This document shows positions 1-10,600 of a stretch of 64,000 nt of DNA, piece by piece. A model generated the notes under the pieces. It had not been told where the DNA came from and ran no database searches. It saw only the letters and a program-made list of their open reading frames with translations. Every line of letters starts with the position of its first letter. The first letter of the stretch is position 1. The stretch is from assembly GCA_022315425.1 (NCBI GenBank), contig JAIUPT010000039.1:868001-932000 (forward strand). The letters run 5' to 3'. The stretch is from Pseudevernia furfuracea. Taxonomy: Eukaryota > Ascomycota > Lecanoromycetes > Lecanorales > Parmeliaceae. Both the position numbers and the translations under genes were made by a program.

Positions 1-916
1 AAGGCTCCTCGAACTTGTACTTGAAGAACCAGTCTTGGTAATTACCTCCTTGGCCGGAATCCCGCCTTCGACACCGTATCACGAAGCCTTCTGTGTCTCG
101 GCCAGCGTAAGAGCCGGTCTCAGCACAATCCGAGAGGAACGTCTTCATGGACGCTATGTCGTCTTTGATCAAGTACTGTGCTTTCTTGAATCCCCATTCG
201 TTAGCGAATTCGTGCACTAGCTCGCCAGGGTATGTCGCGAAATCTGGGAGGTTCAGATTGATGCCATGTATATAAAGACCTGCGTCTTTTGGCTCGTACG
301 CTAGGACGTGCTCTTCAAAAGTGTCGTCACAAAGTTCCGCAACTGCAGTGACGTTACGCTCTCTCAGCTCTCTTGCCAGATCTGCCCTTGTCCTCCCAAC
401 AGCGTTCAAATGCTTGTCCACCCAGCGCTCTCCAGCAACAGCATGGCTCATATCGACATCGTCTCGAGCTCCTGTTGAGTGCTTGCTACAAACCATTAGT
501 TTGTCACCTTCCAGACCCGATACGAAGATGATGCATCCATTCTCCTTGACACTGAGTTCGTAAGGTCCTTGAGTCATTGATACGACATTTTCCCAATTTG
601 TCTCGTGTACTTCGCCAACGTTGAAGAACTTATCATATCCTCTAGTCGCAATCTCAGGAGTGCCATCTTTCCGACGGTAAGTGAAAAGACCCCGAGCATA
701 AGTTGGAAGATCACGACGCTTGTAGTCCCAGTCTCTAAATTGCCATGAGTCCACGGTGACACCACCAGTACCAGCAACCTCAAATGTATGTTTCTTGCAT
801 GTCAGGGAGTTCCTCCCGCCTCCTTGCTTCTTTGCGCTGGCTTCAAGCCCCTTGACTAGGGTGGCAACCTCTTGAGGATCCTGGGCAGCATATGGAACAC
901 TGTTTTGAGGAGCCAT
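1..916 (-). CDS. TRL1: tRNA ligase, N-terminal ligase domain (partial, runs off left edge)
   Basis: Fungal tRNA ligase joins the exon halves of intron-containing tRNAs and, in yeast, HAC1 mRNA. The frame is open from the ATG at 916 to position 1 (305 residues) with no intron. The covalent nucleotidyltransferase signature is visible: motif I KENG with catalytic Lys near residue 124, an AELCDD segment near 194 (motif III-like), EGFVIR near 276 (motif IV) and FFKYKF near 300 (motif V). The family continues with polynucleotide kinase and cyclic phosphodiesterase domains, which would lie outside the window. It is divergent from the ankyrin gene at 1279, with 362 bp between starts. The motif order makes the identity secure; completeness cannot be judged. 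Confidence 0.93.
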   Translation of the reverse strand, partial: MAPQNSVPYAAQDPQEVATLVKGLEASAKKQGGGRNSLTCKKHTFEVAGTGGVTVDSWQFRDWDYKRRDLPTYARGLFTYRRKDGTPEIATRGYDKFFNVGEVHETNWENVVSMTQGPYELSVKENGCIIFVSGLEGDKLMVCSKHSTGARDDVDMSHAVAGERWVDKHLNAVGRTRADLARELRERNVTAVAELCDDTFEEHVLAYEPKDAGLYIHGINLNLPDFATYPGELVHEFANEWGFKKAQYLIKDDIASMKTFLSDCAETGSYAGRDTEGFVIRCRRRDSGQGGNYQDWFFKYKFEEP

Positions 917-1064
917 GCCTTTTGTGTGTAGCTTGGATGTAAAGCTGGTGACTGTGGTACTTAGCAAGAAAAAGTGTCGTATTGTCAGCTGAGGTCTGGT
1001 GATGGCAGGATATATATGGAAACCGCTCGTGAGCATTTCACTCCATTTCATGTGTCGCCGTTAG

Positions 1065-1105
1065 TGAGTCATGCGAGTGACTCCTTCCTCTGCACTTTTG
1101 AGTCA
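1065..1105. promoter_or_regulatory. Cluster of three Gcn4/CpcA-like bZIP sites
   Basis: TGAGTCA occurs at 1065-1071 and 1099-1105, and TGACTC at 1078-1083. Gcn4 (yeast) and CpcA/CPC1 (filamentous fungi) bind TGASTCA. Three hits within 41 bp is more than expected by chance. The cluster is about 150-190 bp upstream of the TRL1 start and 175-215 bp upstream of the ankyrin start. Confidence 0.45.
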
Positions 1106-1188
1106 CTCCGTACCTACCTTAGTAAGGTACTTACCGTAGTCAACAATAACCTGATAAGGCTGGAATTTAGCCGGGCGTCAATCCCGCA

Positions 1189-1219
1189 GCTACGGTGTGT
1201 CGTTATGGCACACCGTAGC
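1189..1219. repeat. Perfect 11-bp inverted repeat (hairpin) 5' of the ankyrin gene
   Basis: Arms GCTACGGTGTG (1189-1199) and CACACCGTAGC (1209-1219) are perfectly complementary around a 9-nt loop. The element ends 59 nt before the ankyrin start codon, so it could lie in the 5' UTR or core promoter. Confidence 0.7.
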
Positions 1220-1278
1220 AGCTTTGCCGAGCTCGGAAGAATTCTCTAGCAAACAAATACATAATTGTATTGATCACC

Positions 1279-1935
1279 ATGGCGCCCAACACCTTCACCC
1301 TTGCCGCCGACAATAGCCCCCAGCTCCTCCCTATTTTACGCTCCAATCCATCCCTCGCTTCAGCACAAGACGACCATGGCTACTCTCTTGTTCACGCAGC
1401 TGCAAGCTACAACCATCTGGACCTACTACGAACCTTAGTACATGAATTCCACGTGGACCCAAACGTTAGGGATGAAGATGGTGAGACGGCTTTGTTTGTG
1501 GTCGAAAGCGTAGAGTCTGCGCAGTGTCTCCTCGAGGAATTGGGAGCGGATCTGACAGTCAAGAATGATGAAGGCATGAGCGCAGAGGAGAAAATACGGA
1601 CTGAAGGAGATTATCCGACCATAGCGGACTTTTTGAGCGAATCCAGAGTTATAGGGACTCCGGCCGTGGGGGACATTCAGTCTATCGAGAACGGATCACA
1701 TCCGCCCCCTCTTCCACCCAATGTGAAAGTACATCTCGGGACTATGGAGGACGCGCAAGCTATAGGAGAAGGCACAGAGGCGGACCCAGAGTTCCGGCGA
1801 AGGATAGAAGAGCTTGCAGCTAGGGACAACTTCCAAGGAGAAGAAGGGCAGAGGCAGTTGAGAGATTTGATCACGGACGCTATCAGGGGAGCTGGCGGGG
1901 AGGATGAAAGACAAGTCAGGCCGAGGCTCGAGTAA
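1279..1935 (+). CDS. Small ankyrin-repeat protein (Yar1-like)
   Basis: A 218-residue protein in a single exon. The start is the ATG at 1279 in a strong CACCATGG context. Two to three ankyrin repeats are visible at about residues 33-100 (DDHGYSLVHAAA, then DEDGETALFVVE), followed by an acidic, charged tail. Size and layout resemble yeast Yar1, an ankyrin chaperone of ribosomal protein Rps3, but ankyrin repeats are too general to fix orthology. It converges on the carrier gene, with only 97 bp between the two stop codons, so the 3' UTRs probably overlap. Confidence 0.8.
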   Translation: MAPNTFTLAADNSPQLLPILRSNPSLASAQDDHGYSLVHAAASYNHLDLLRTLVHEFHVDPNVRDEDGETALFVVESVESAQCLLEELGADLTVKNDEGMSAEEKIRTEGDYPTIADFLSESRVIGTPAVGDIQSIENGSHPPPLPPNVKVHLGTMEDAQAIGEGTEADPEFRRRIEELAARDNFQGEEGQRQLRDLITDAIRGAGGEDERQVRPRLE

Positions 1936-2032
1936 GAGTACAGATGTACTATGTCTAATGGTATATGTATCCGAATCTGGACGCGAAGAAACCACCAAAA
2001 TGCAGGCACTATCAAGACAGCCCCCGAGGGTA

Positions 2033-3152
2033 TCATGCATCACCTCTCATTTGCTTAAAGAAATCCATCACCCCGGTGAAGACCACCAACAAGATACCTC
2101 CACCAGGGCCTAATCGAAGAACTTTCGGAAGGAACCCTTTATACAGTGCTTTGAAACCCTCCTCTTTCATGACGGTCCCAAGTGCAGGCCAGGCCCAATT
2201 GTACTTGGGCACAGAGCCTTTGATCTTCGGTGAATTTTGTATCCTGGATTTGACGACATCCATCGGAGTGTTCAAGATGGTACCAACTGTTCCTCCAAAA
2301 GCACCAGCAATCAGATCATTCCGTATCTGTTGGCCTTTGCCTTCGGCCTTGGGCAACAACTCCTTGACTTGAAAGATGACGCCGAAGTATCCCGAGTTCC
2401 ACAATATATGTCGCCAGAGTGTGCTCTCAAGACCGTTATACATGGCTAAGGGCCCTTCTTCCTTCACGATCTTGGCCACACAATCGATCATGCCGTTGTA
2501 TTTCCCTGCCTGGGCCCGATCTTGTAGCCTTATCTTAACAAGTTCGAAGGGGACGACGACGAATGCTTCTGTAGCACCAGCTGAGGCACCGGTGAGGATG
2601 GAGAGTTGCTGGTTCATTTTGGACATGCCAAATATGCCACGATAGTATTTACCCCAGGCGTCGTTCGCTGCGAACTTGGTGGCTCTTCGTGTAGCTTTAG
2701 CCAATGCAGAGGATTATTGGGAGAAGGAAGCTCCTACCTCTTCGGAGCTTCCATCAGTATGGGCGCTGTAATTCCTCGATACAGTCGTGAAAAGCCCTCA
2801 TTCTTGACTATCTTTTGAAAGCAATCTATCATTCCGTTGTAACCTTCCCCTCCAACACCTTTCCCTTGTTGTAATTGGCTATGGCCGCAAATCAGCACAT
2901 GCTATTGTTGATTGAGAAGCTGGAAGGTACTGACACTCGGGTCTTGACGACATCCAACGGGTACCTAGAGCCTTGTCAATTCGCTGCACCCAGTAGTTGT
3001 AGTTGGTATAGTATAGTACATCACTAGAATCTGCGATTACGCTCTTGTCAGCTTGATCGCCATTGCGATCTGAGACCACATACCTCGGATACACCAGCTA
3101 CTGCACCTGCAGCGAACTGGTAGATAAACGGCAACGGCTTGTCTTGCGACAT
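2033..3152 (-). CDS. Mitochondrial 2-oxodicarboxylate carrier
   Basis: A mitochondrial carrier (SLC25 family) most like yeast Odc1/Odc2, which exchange 2-oxoadipate and 2-oxoglutarate across the inner membrane. Exons on the minus strand are 3152-3084, 3030-3020, 2964-2935, 2878-2738 and 2684-2033; lengths sum to 903 nt, a 300-residue protein, matching family size. The three signatures PLDVVKTR, PFELVKIR and PMDVVKSR mark the repeats, and the C-terminal LRLGPGGGILLVVF stretch is typical of the ODC branch. Exon 2 is only 11 nt and encodes I-L-V plus part of M. All introns obey GT..AG. The substrate assignment rests on family resemblance. Confidence 0.9.
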
Positions 3153-4682
3153 GATGGCGAGATTTGGTTAAATAGGCTTCCTAGATGTCATTTATGCTTC
3201 TAAGCTATGCAGCTGGAGACTCTGAAGACGGAATATGTGACAATCGTGAAAGGCTATAAGTCTTTTTTTCGGTTGGTTGATAGGGACTCGGAGGTTTAGT
3301 ATTGCCGAGGTCACGTGCGGACGTCTACGAGTACCGGACGATCGAGCAGACGCTAGTTTGGGCCCCTTCATTGCTCATCTTTTCTCTGCCTTCCCTAGCA
3401 TGTAAAACCGCAGATATTCTCCGCACATGAACCTATCCTCACGCAACGCGGGGCCGATAGCTTCTCCCCTTTGTGCTGGCTCTGATTGTGGTGTGGATAC
3501 ATCTTCTGGGGCGCAATTTTTGTACCAACCCAACTGCTATTGGTGTTCCTAGGTGACCGGCTCAGTGGCTGCATGACACCAAGCTTGGTCCAGAAGATTT
3601 TCCTCGGTCTCTTGCTAGGAGGCGGCTGAGGTTCTCCTTTGACTGCAAGATCTTGTCGACATAGGAAGCTAGGTACCTGGAATGACTTCCTCGAACAAGC
3701 TCCGTGCGGTAGATTGGAAAGGTACAGATGAAGCGGGGATAGAATATACGCGTGGACCTTGTTATGCAGACATTCGGACTCTGAAGTTGCATGGTAACCA
3801 TTCTTGCCGCATTTTTCCTGCGTGCAAGGAGCTTTGCCATATGTGCGCTGCATTCATGACGCTACATTCCTACTCTGCATTGTATTCTTTCTTGACACTA
3901 AGTAACACTACTAGCCCAATTCGCGTGCTGGGCAAGCAGGGCTACCTGAGCACTGCTAGCAAAATTTAGCCTATGATCGTCGTTGAGAATACCGCAAGCT
4001 CTATACAGCCTCATGCTAAGAGTAAGGCTTCAACTTCTGGGCATCCGGGTATTTCGGGCGGCTCAGATGGATCCTTAGATTTAACTGCTGTACTACTTTC
4101 AACCTCTCGTGTCGAATTTTGCTACTGTATGCTCTGTACAAGTTTCATTTTGTGGCACCTATGTCTTTCAGTTAAGCAGAGCATCTACCTTAGACCTTAA
4201 CCTTCAGGTCGTTAGCTGAGTCATGGCTCTCTATGGGAGTGTCCTGCTTGTGATACTCCAGCGGATTTCATGCGCTGTAACTCAAGGTAACATCCTAACC
4301 TTTCTTATTTTCTTACAAATTACAACAGACTCCGTGTGTTTGTAACCAAGATTGTAATTCCATGATTGTTGCTACGACTGGCGTTAGGTAGAGAAGCTGG
4401 ATGTGGTTCCATTCCCTCATTCCCTCTCACTTCGGACCCAATTTCAGGTTCGAAACACTACTGAGTTCTGGTGTCGATATGATCGTTTTCTGGTTGTTCT
4501 CCAACAAATACGGGTCATGCTGAAAGCGAGATAGCCACGACCTAGCTCAACGGGACAACTGCTAAATCCAGCATTAGAGGCACGCCTATTTACAGCTTTC
4601 ATCTTGCGGAAGTGGCAGCATTGGATGATGTTTTGGTGGTGTTTCGGACTCAAGCCTTCGTCTCTATTGCGAGCCCGCCCTC
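3153..4682. other. Gene-free stretch
   Basis: No frame here has convincing coding character; the longest (3395-3853 minus) has no recognisable domain. A CACGTG E-box lies at 3312-3317, about 160 bp upstream of the carrier start. The right part borders the decayed surface-protein gene. Confidence 0.6.
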
Positions 4683-7290
4683 TTGGAGGCTTCGACCCAG
4701 GTCCAAGTTCCGGTCGCCACAGTCACGGCTACATCAACCGTTGCAGGCTCTCTTATACCAAACGCATCGGTCTCTACAGACAAGGCTGCCAGTGTAATAG
4801 CTAAGCCACCTTGTTGTGCAGACTGTACCAAGTCAGGAAATCCTGCTCAATTGCGATACTTCCCAAGTACTGAGTCTGCGATATCGGGTGCAAGCATAAC
4901 AGTGTCAGATAACTTTACTTAATGAGAGACCCTTTGAATTAGACCTTCGGGAACTAGCTAGTTAGCTTATACAGTACATCCCCATCCGTATACCTTGTGC
5001 CGTCGTCTCTGAAAGCAACCAACCTATGCGGTGCCGTCGGCAGTGGACCTACTCAAATAGTCACGCTATGGTTCCCACCGAACTACCTATACACATATGT
5101 TGGGGAGGCGGGAAATTTAGGCCTACCAGGAGATCAGGCCTCCTTCGCACTTTTCAACCCAACAGACTTGGAAAAATGCATAGCTTCAACGACCACCTTC
5201 ACCGGTTTCGGACCACATTTTGCAGATTCCTGCGGCCCATTCATTGTTGCACCTACTCAGCTCTTAAACATTGACCCATTATTTAGCACATGCACGGTAG
5301 GTTCCTATCTTCCGTCCAGGCCTGATGTGTGTCCCGTTGCATTTCACTGACTAGTGTGCCTGTAGCTTGCAGCCCTTGGATTCCACGATCCACCCACAGC
5401 GCTCACTTCTGCCGAATTCCTCGCCCCTTCCCCTACTCCTCCTCCAGTGCCTGGCCCAAGTCCAATCGCCAACTCACTCAAGGCTACAACTAGCGCCGGT
5501 CAACAAGCTTCGAATCCCCAGCCTCCGCCAGTCGACAATCTTCCATCCGACAATTCATTGAACTATCCCTCGCCAAACAGCCCCTTACCAAACGATCCTT
5601 CGCAGAAGAACCCTGCGGCGAACGATATTTCGCTAGATGACCGTTTACCAGGTAGCCCCTCGCCAAACCCTCCTTTGATCAACACATTGCCAATCGATAA
5701 CCCTCAACCGGTACCAGGCAACACTCCAGGAGTTGCTGGTTCAAAGACTCAACCTCAGCAACTGCCACCTGTTACTGGCTCAAGAGATCCAGGGTCCAAT
5801 GATCAGTCACAGGCGGCCGTGCCTGGCGCAGTCCCATCACCTGTCCCAGAGGCTTCCGTCATTGCAGGTCAAAGCCAATACAAACCTTCGGTGATATCAG
5901 TGTAGGGCCAGTCATTCACTGCCAACTCTGACTCTGGTTTCGTAGCTCCAACTGCAACACTGATACCCGGTGCTCCTCCAATCACAAACTCAAATACTCT
6001 TGTATTCTTGCTCCGTCCGCAGACTTCGTCGTCGTCGGCTCTAGCACTTACGCTCAAAGTCACACGCCATAGTTCACAGTAGTGCTCCCACTTGGAGAGA
6101 CGTCTATAACAGCAGATTCCGCCTCGCAGTTCATCATTGGGCCTCAGACTCTGAGCCCTGGCGGTTCCATCACCATTGCTGGTACTCCGATTTGCATGCC
6201 TTCTGGTTCCTCCAACGCGCTGGTGGGCTCCTCAACAATTTCGCTAATTGGCACTCCAGCCATAACCAAATCCCCAGAGCTCTTGACATTCGTTGGGCAG
6301 ACGCACACCGCAGACCCGAATAACGGTGCCTTTGTCATTAGCGGCCAGACTGTTACACCTGGCGGCGCTATTACAGTTGCCGGAACGCGGATCGCTGTAG
6401 CTCCTACCGATGGCTATGCAGTATTAGGAACATCTACTATCCCACTGTAAGGCAACCCGCCAGCGTCGAATTTCACACGATGGTCCACCAGCGAAATAAC
6501 TAGCGTAAAAACCAGCGTAACCATCGAGCTAAGCCTATTCGAGGTTTCTTCCTCGCCAGCGTCGAATTTCACACGATGGTTCACCAGCGTAAATTATCGT
6601 TCCCCAGTATAAGAACCATCGTTGCTCAGCATAAACCATCAATTCCCAGCATAGAAACCATCGTTCCCCAGTATCAACAATTGAATGCCAGCATAAAACA
6701 TCGATTCCCAGCGTAACAACCATCGATCCTGCTAATTTTCCCAGCGTAACCATCACGCTAAGCCTGTTTGAGGTTATTATCTCGCCAGCGTTGAATTTCA
6801 CACGATGGTCTTCGTGTAAACCATCGTTTCCCAGCGTAAAAACTAGCGTAAATATTGTTCTAAATTTGTCTTTGACTTATTACATTCGCTGGTTCAATGT
6901 ATATCTTTGTCTTCCTTCTCTAGCTACTCCGTACGTCGTGGTTGGCTCATCGAAAATTCTGCTTACGCCTGCCACCATTGGCCCAGGTCTTCTAGCTGTT
7001 GGTGGGCCGGTCTACACAGCGAACTCGCTTACTGATTCCATTATTACTGGGCAGACATTGACGCCTGGTGGAATTGTAACAGTAAACGGAACTCCCATAT
7101 CACTTGCGCCAGCCGCGACGGATGCGGCTGTTGGGACAATTCTTGAGAGACGGGCAGGGAGGAAATGACCTATTGAAGAGGGCGCTTAGGGCGATCTGGA
7201 TATCTTTCGAGGTGGTGTTGGGAGCGGTAGTAGTAATGGCATAGTGATAATAAAAGTTCTGACCTCTTTTGGAAAGGCGAAGGCTTTCCA
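4683..7290 (+). pseudogene. Decayed fungal cell-surface/adhesin-like protein gene
   Basis: Pieces of one protein appear in order but in broken frames: a CCADC segment (about 4810), a Cys-bearing head domain (4990-5295, from TSPSVYL to NIDPLFSTC), a P/S/N-rich linker (5440-5905) and three modules with the repeated GQT(L/V)TPGG..VxGTxI pattern (6100-6450 and 6920-7168). The ancestral splice site survives: GTAGGT after STCT near 5296 and CTGAC...TAG before LAALGFHDPP near 5367. Disablements include stops before the head domain (about 4920-4980), TAG at 5903-5905, a frameshift near 6010, TAG near 6070 and TAA at 6448-6450. About 470 bp, including a minisatellite, then splits the last two modules. 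The full-length family is a secreted, repeat-rich surface protein in related fungi (recalled, not searched). Confidence 0.7.
6455..6850. repeat. Degenerate minisatellite, CCAGCGTAAAACCATCG-like units
   Basis: Short units with the core CCAGC(G/A)TAA...ACCATCG recur about every 20-30 bp. A longer unit containing GCCAGCGTCGAATTTCACAC is present three times (about 6457, 6555 and 6785), and the last two copies are preceded by a shared CTAAGCCT(A/G)TT(C/T)GAGGTT block. The array sits between two modules of the decayed surface-protein gene, so it expanded or inserted inside that gene. Confidence 0.75.
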
Positions 7291-7480
7291 TGGGATTCGG
7301 CTTCCCTTAGTGTTGGGCTGTCGTGCATGAGACAGGGATGATCACACACTACATGGGCTAGTTGTACTGAGTGACCGTAAGAGCCATAACATTATGTGCG
7401 CAGTATGTTGGTCTGCATCATCCATAAATATAGAACAGTTCCACCAAATCTGCGACTCGGATCAAAGTAGTGCCGGTAAG

Positions 7481-7520
7481 TCACGTGATACTCTAGTGCG
7501 GTCGCGACTTTTCAACGCGT
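7481..7520. promoter_or_regulatory. TCACGTGA octamer and ACGCGT (MCB) upstream of DNA2
   Basis: TCACGTGA occupies 7481-7488 and ACGCGT 7515-7520, 114-121 and 82-87 bp upstream of the DNA2 start. ACGCGT is the MluI cell-cycle box bound by MBF, which drives replication genes at G1/S in yeasts. TCACGTGA is the bHLH octamer used by Cbf1-type factors. Location and sequence are seen; function is inferred. Confidence 0.5.
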
Positions 7521-7601
7521 CCTCGATTCGGACAAAACATCAGTGGGGTGCTAATCAGAGCGCAGCATAACTAGTGCCTACTGTAGTTTAGCTCGCCAAC
7601 C

Positions 7602-10600
7602 ATGGCAAGCCGCCAGAAGTCTTTCTTCGAGCGAGACAACAAGGTATAAATTGTGTTACAACTTGAGCGAGCCAAAGGACTGACTAGCTTAGCAGGTTCG
7701 CCCTTTCTGGCGGAAAGACTGGAAGTCTAGCAATAAGTCTCGTGGCGCTCAGCCTTCCCCACAGCCCTCCACCCCCATGGCTCCCACAGATGCCTCCTCA
7801 CAATCAAAGTCGAAGCTGAGAGCCTTCAAATATGTTGAGAGGGATGACTACACTGGTGACACTGCCCGCGAGGCTGCGGTTACCGAGAAAGAGAATGAGG
7901 ATCCCGAGCTGGACGTGACAACTCTCAAGATGGACCCTCCTCCACAGCCTCTTTCGCAAAGATCGACGACAAAGGACATACGGGATTGCCCCCAGACACC
8001 AGTCGGTAGATTGCCATTGACGCAGCTCCTCGCAAGTGGTGATAATACGTCTCGTCAGCATCTGAACTTGACGCCTATTGAGCGAGTCTTATGGAACAAC
8101 TCGCCTGTCAGCCCAGAGCCTGCAAATTCAAGACAGAGGGGTAGAAAGAGGGCACATAGCTCATCTCCGGCATCATCTTCCCAGAACGACGCCTCTCGCC
8201 ACTTTAAGAATACCAAGCCACAGGCAGACCTCCAGGCTTTGCAAAAAGCCTTAAAAACACCAAAGGCTGATCCCGCCGATGACCTTTGGAGCCGTTATTC
8301 GCTCAATACAGGCGCTGCAGAAAGATGGTCCCCCACCGCGGCCGCTGGCTTGGCTTTCACCCAACTGATACATTCTTCATCGCCTCAAACACCCGCTAGT
8401 CATCTACAAAGCAAAGAGGGTAATGGTCTAAGAAGAGCCTTAAGTTGCATCGAATGGCCAACGTCAGCAGCGAAAAGGAGAAAACTACAACTGAGCGGCA
8501 CGTACAAGAACTCCAACAGTGGGCTTGCAAGAATTGAGGGAGGCCCCGATGTGAACGAGAAGTCGAAGATATCAAGGGTCAGCTTCCTGATTGAGAAGAT
8601 ACATAACGGTCTCACCAACCCCCCCCACACTGACGAGTACTCTTCATCTGAGCCTACCAGATCTTCACCTGTAGCGCGGAAGGTCAACGAATCTCCCCAA
8701 AGACTTTACCTATCGTCGCAAGAAGGCCAGACAGCAATCGATGACGTGATCACGGTTTTGAGCCAAAGCGCTGTAGTATCCAAAGACCGCACGCCCTTGC
8801 CTATGGTACTTTCTGCGGAGGAAATTGCGGATCTAGAGAAAGCTGATGGCTCATCCGACTTTGGAGATGATGATCTGGATCTAGAGATGCTCGAGACGGT
8901 GGACGCGACGTTCAAAACTTTTCCGCCAACAGAACAAAAGGACAGGAGCCCGGAACGCGATAGCAGTCAATTAGGAGCTGGCCGAGTCATCACAACAGTC
9001 GATCCAAAAGAGCCCATACGAGATCCCCACCAACCTGCCTCTGCGCAGGGGACGTCAGGTGATACCGCGAGGCTGTCCCAAATATCTTTTCCCACCGAGA
9101 TATCCTCTTCACCAGCACAGGCGGCGCATCCAAAACACGATGAGTTCGATGAAGAGGAGGATGAGGTTTCTGCTGCAGACCTGGAGGATGTGTTTGCTCA
9201 GTACGATACCCAACCACGGCAACATGTTGCCGGAGACCAAAATCATCACGCGAAGCAAGCAGATGCAATATACTCAGATTCGGCAATTGACGTCCCTAGA
9301 GAATCCATATTCGGACCCAAACCCGTGACCCACATTGAAGTGCTGTCTGATGACGAGGACTTCGGCGATGATTCGGATTTTGAGCAGATTGCTGCTGAGT
9401 GCGCCGAGGCAACCCAAAATCATCAGGTATCGCAGCCTCAGTCATCTGTACGTACTATGAAATTCGGCTCATCTGTATTTTAGCTAGCTAAATAACGAAG
9501 CATGGCAGAAAGATTCCGATCATACAACGTTATTTAATCAAGACCGTAGCCGAAAGTGAATACCAAACAGCTAGTGGACATATGCAAACAGAGAAGGTGT
9601 CCTATGCCCATGCCTTATGTGTGTCATTTCCATAGCTGACTTGAACAGGTACTCTCGGTACGAAGCGAAGGGACAAAGCTTAGCAAAGCAATCATTCTAC
9701 GACAAGCATGGATAGACACGCCTTGTCTCCCCGAGTCTTATGTGCATGTTATCGGTGATTTTGATCGTTTCGGTCAATGCGTCGTCGACAACACCCGGAA
9801 TCTGCTTATCCTTCATCCTGATCATCTGATTTCGTCTACTGTGGTTGGAGATTCATTCACATGCACTCGCAAAGCTGTTCTAGAAGCTCGAGTCAAAGCC
9901 ACCAGCGATGCCAATCAGGCCACTCTGTATGGCCATTTGCTGCATGAGATTTTCCAGGAGGCGCTGAAAGCTAATAAATGGGACGATGTTTTCATGACTT
10001 CACTCATTGAAACTGTAACGACGCGGAGCCTGGAGTCGCTCTTCGAGCTTCAGATTGAGCTTCCGATCGCCATCGAGCAGCTCAGGGCCAGGGCGGTCGA
10101 CTTGCAGGCTTGGGCTGAGATTTATGTTGCCTCTAAACCAAAGGTATGGTTCTTCTCGGTGCAGGTGAGCAGAAGCTAATTGCTTGTGAAGTCGGACGCC
10201 GTTGTTAAAGACCGAAATGGAGCCCAATCCCTCATGTGTGTTAACAAGCTTCTTGAGGTTGAAGAAAAGGTGTGGTCACCACTGTATGGCTTGAAAGGCA
10301 ACATCGATGCCACAGTACAAGTGATGTTAAAAGACGGTGAGGATGAAAAGACATTGACAGTACCGTTTGAGCTGAAAACGGGCAAAAATACCAACGCGTC
10401 GCATAAAGCTCAAACATCGCTCTACACCCTCTTGCTTTCTAACCGATATGGTGAGTCACTGAGTGCACTTCCTGTTTCGTCACAAAGCTTGAGCTGACCA
10501 CGGCAGATATCGAAATTGCTTGTGGTATGCTTTATTATATGCAGAGCTCCGAAATCTCCAATATTCCAACTATACGTCACGAGTTGGTGCCCATGATCAT

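Larger units (their letters stand above)
917..1278. promoter_or_regulatory. Divergent promoter of TRL1 and the ankyrin gene
   Basis: This 362-bp gap separates two outward-facing starts. It holds two TGAGTCA elements (1065-1071 and 1099-1105) and one TGACTC (1078-1083), the sequence bound by Gcn4/CpcA-type bZIP factors in fungi. A perfect 11-bp inverted repeat lies at 1189-1219, close to the ankyrin start. Which gene the sites control is inference. Confidence 0.5.

Noticed and set aside
3395..3853. 152-residue minus-strand frame near the carrier gene
   Set aside because: No domain, no start context, and overlapping frames of equal length on the same strand; treated as chance.
6455..6850. CRISPR-like array
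   Set aside because: Units are imperfect, unequally spaced and not separated by unique spacers, and the genome is eukaryotic; it is a degenerate minisatellite.
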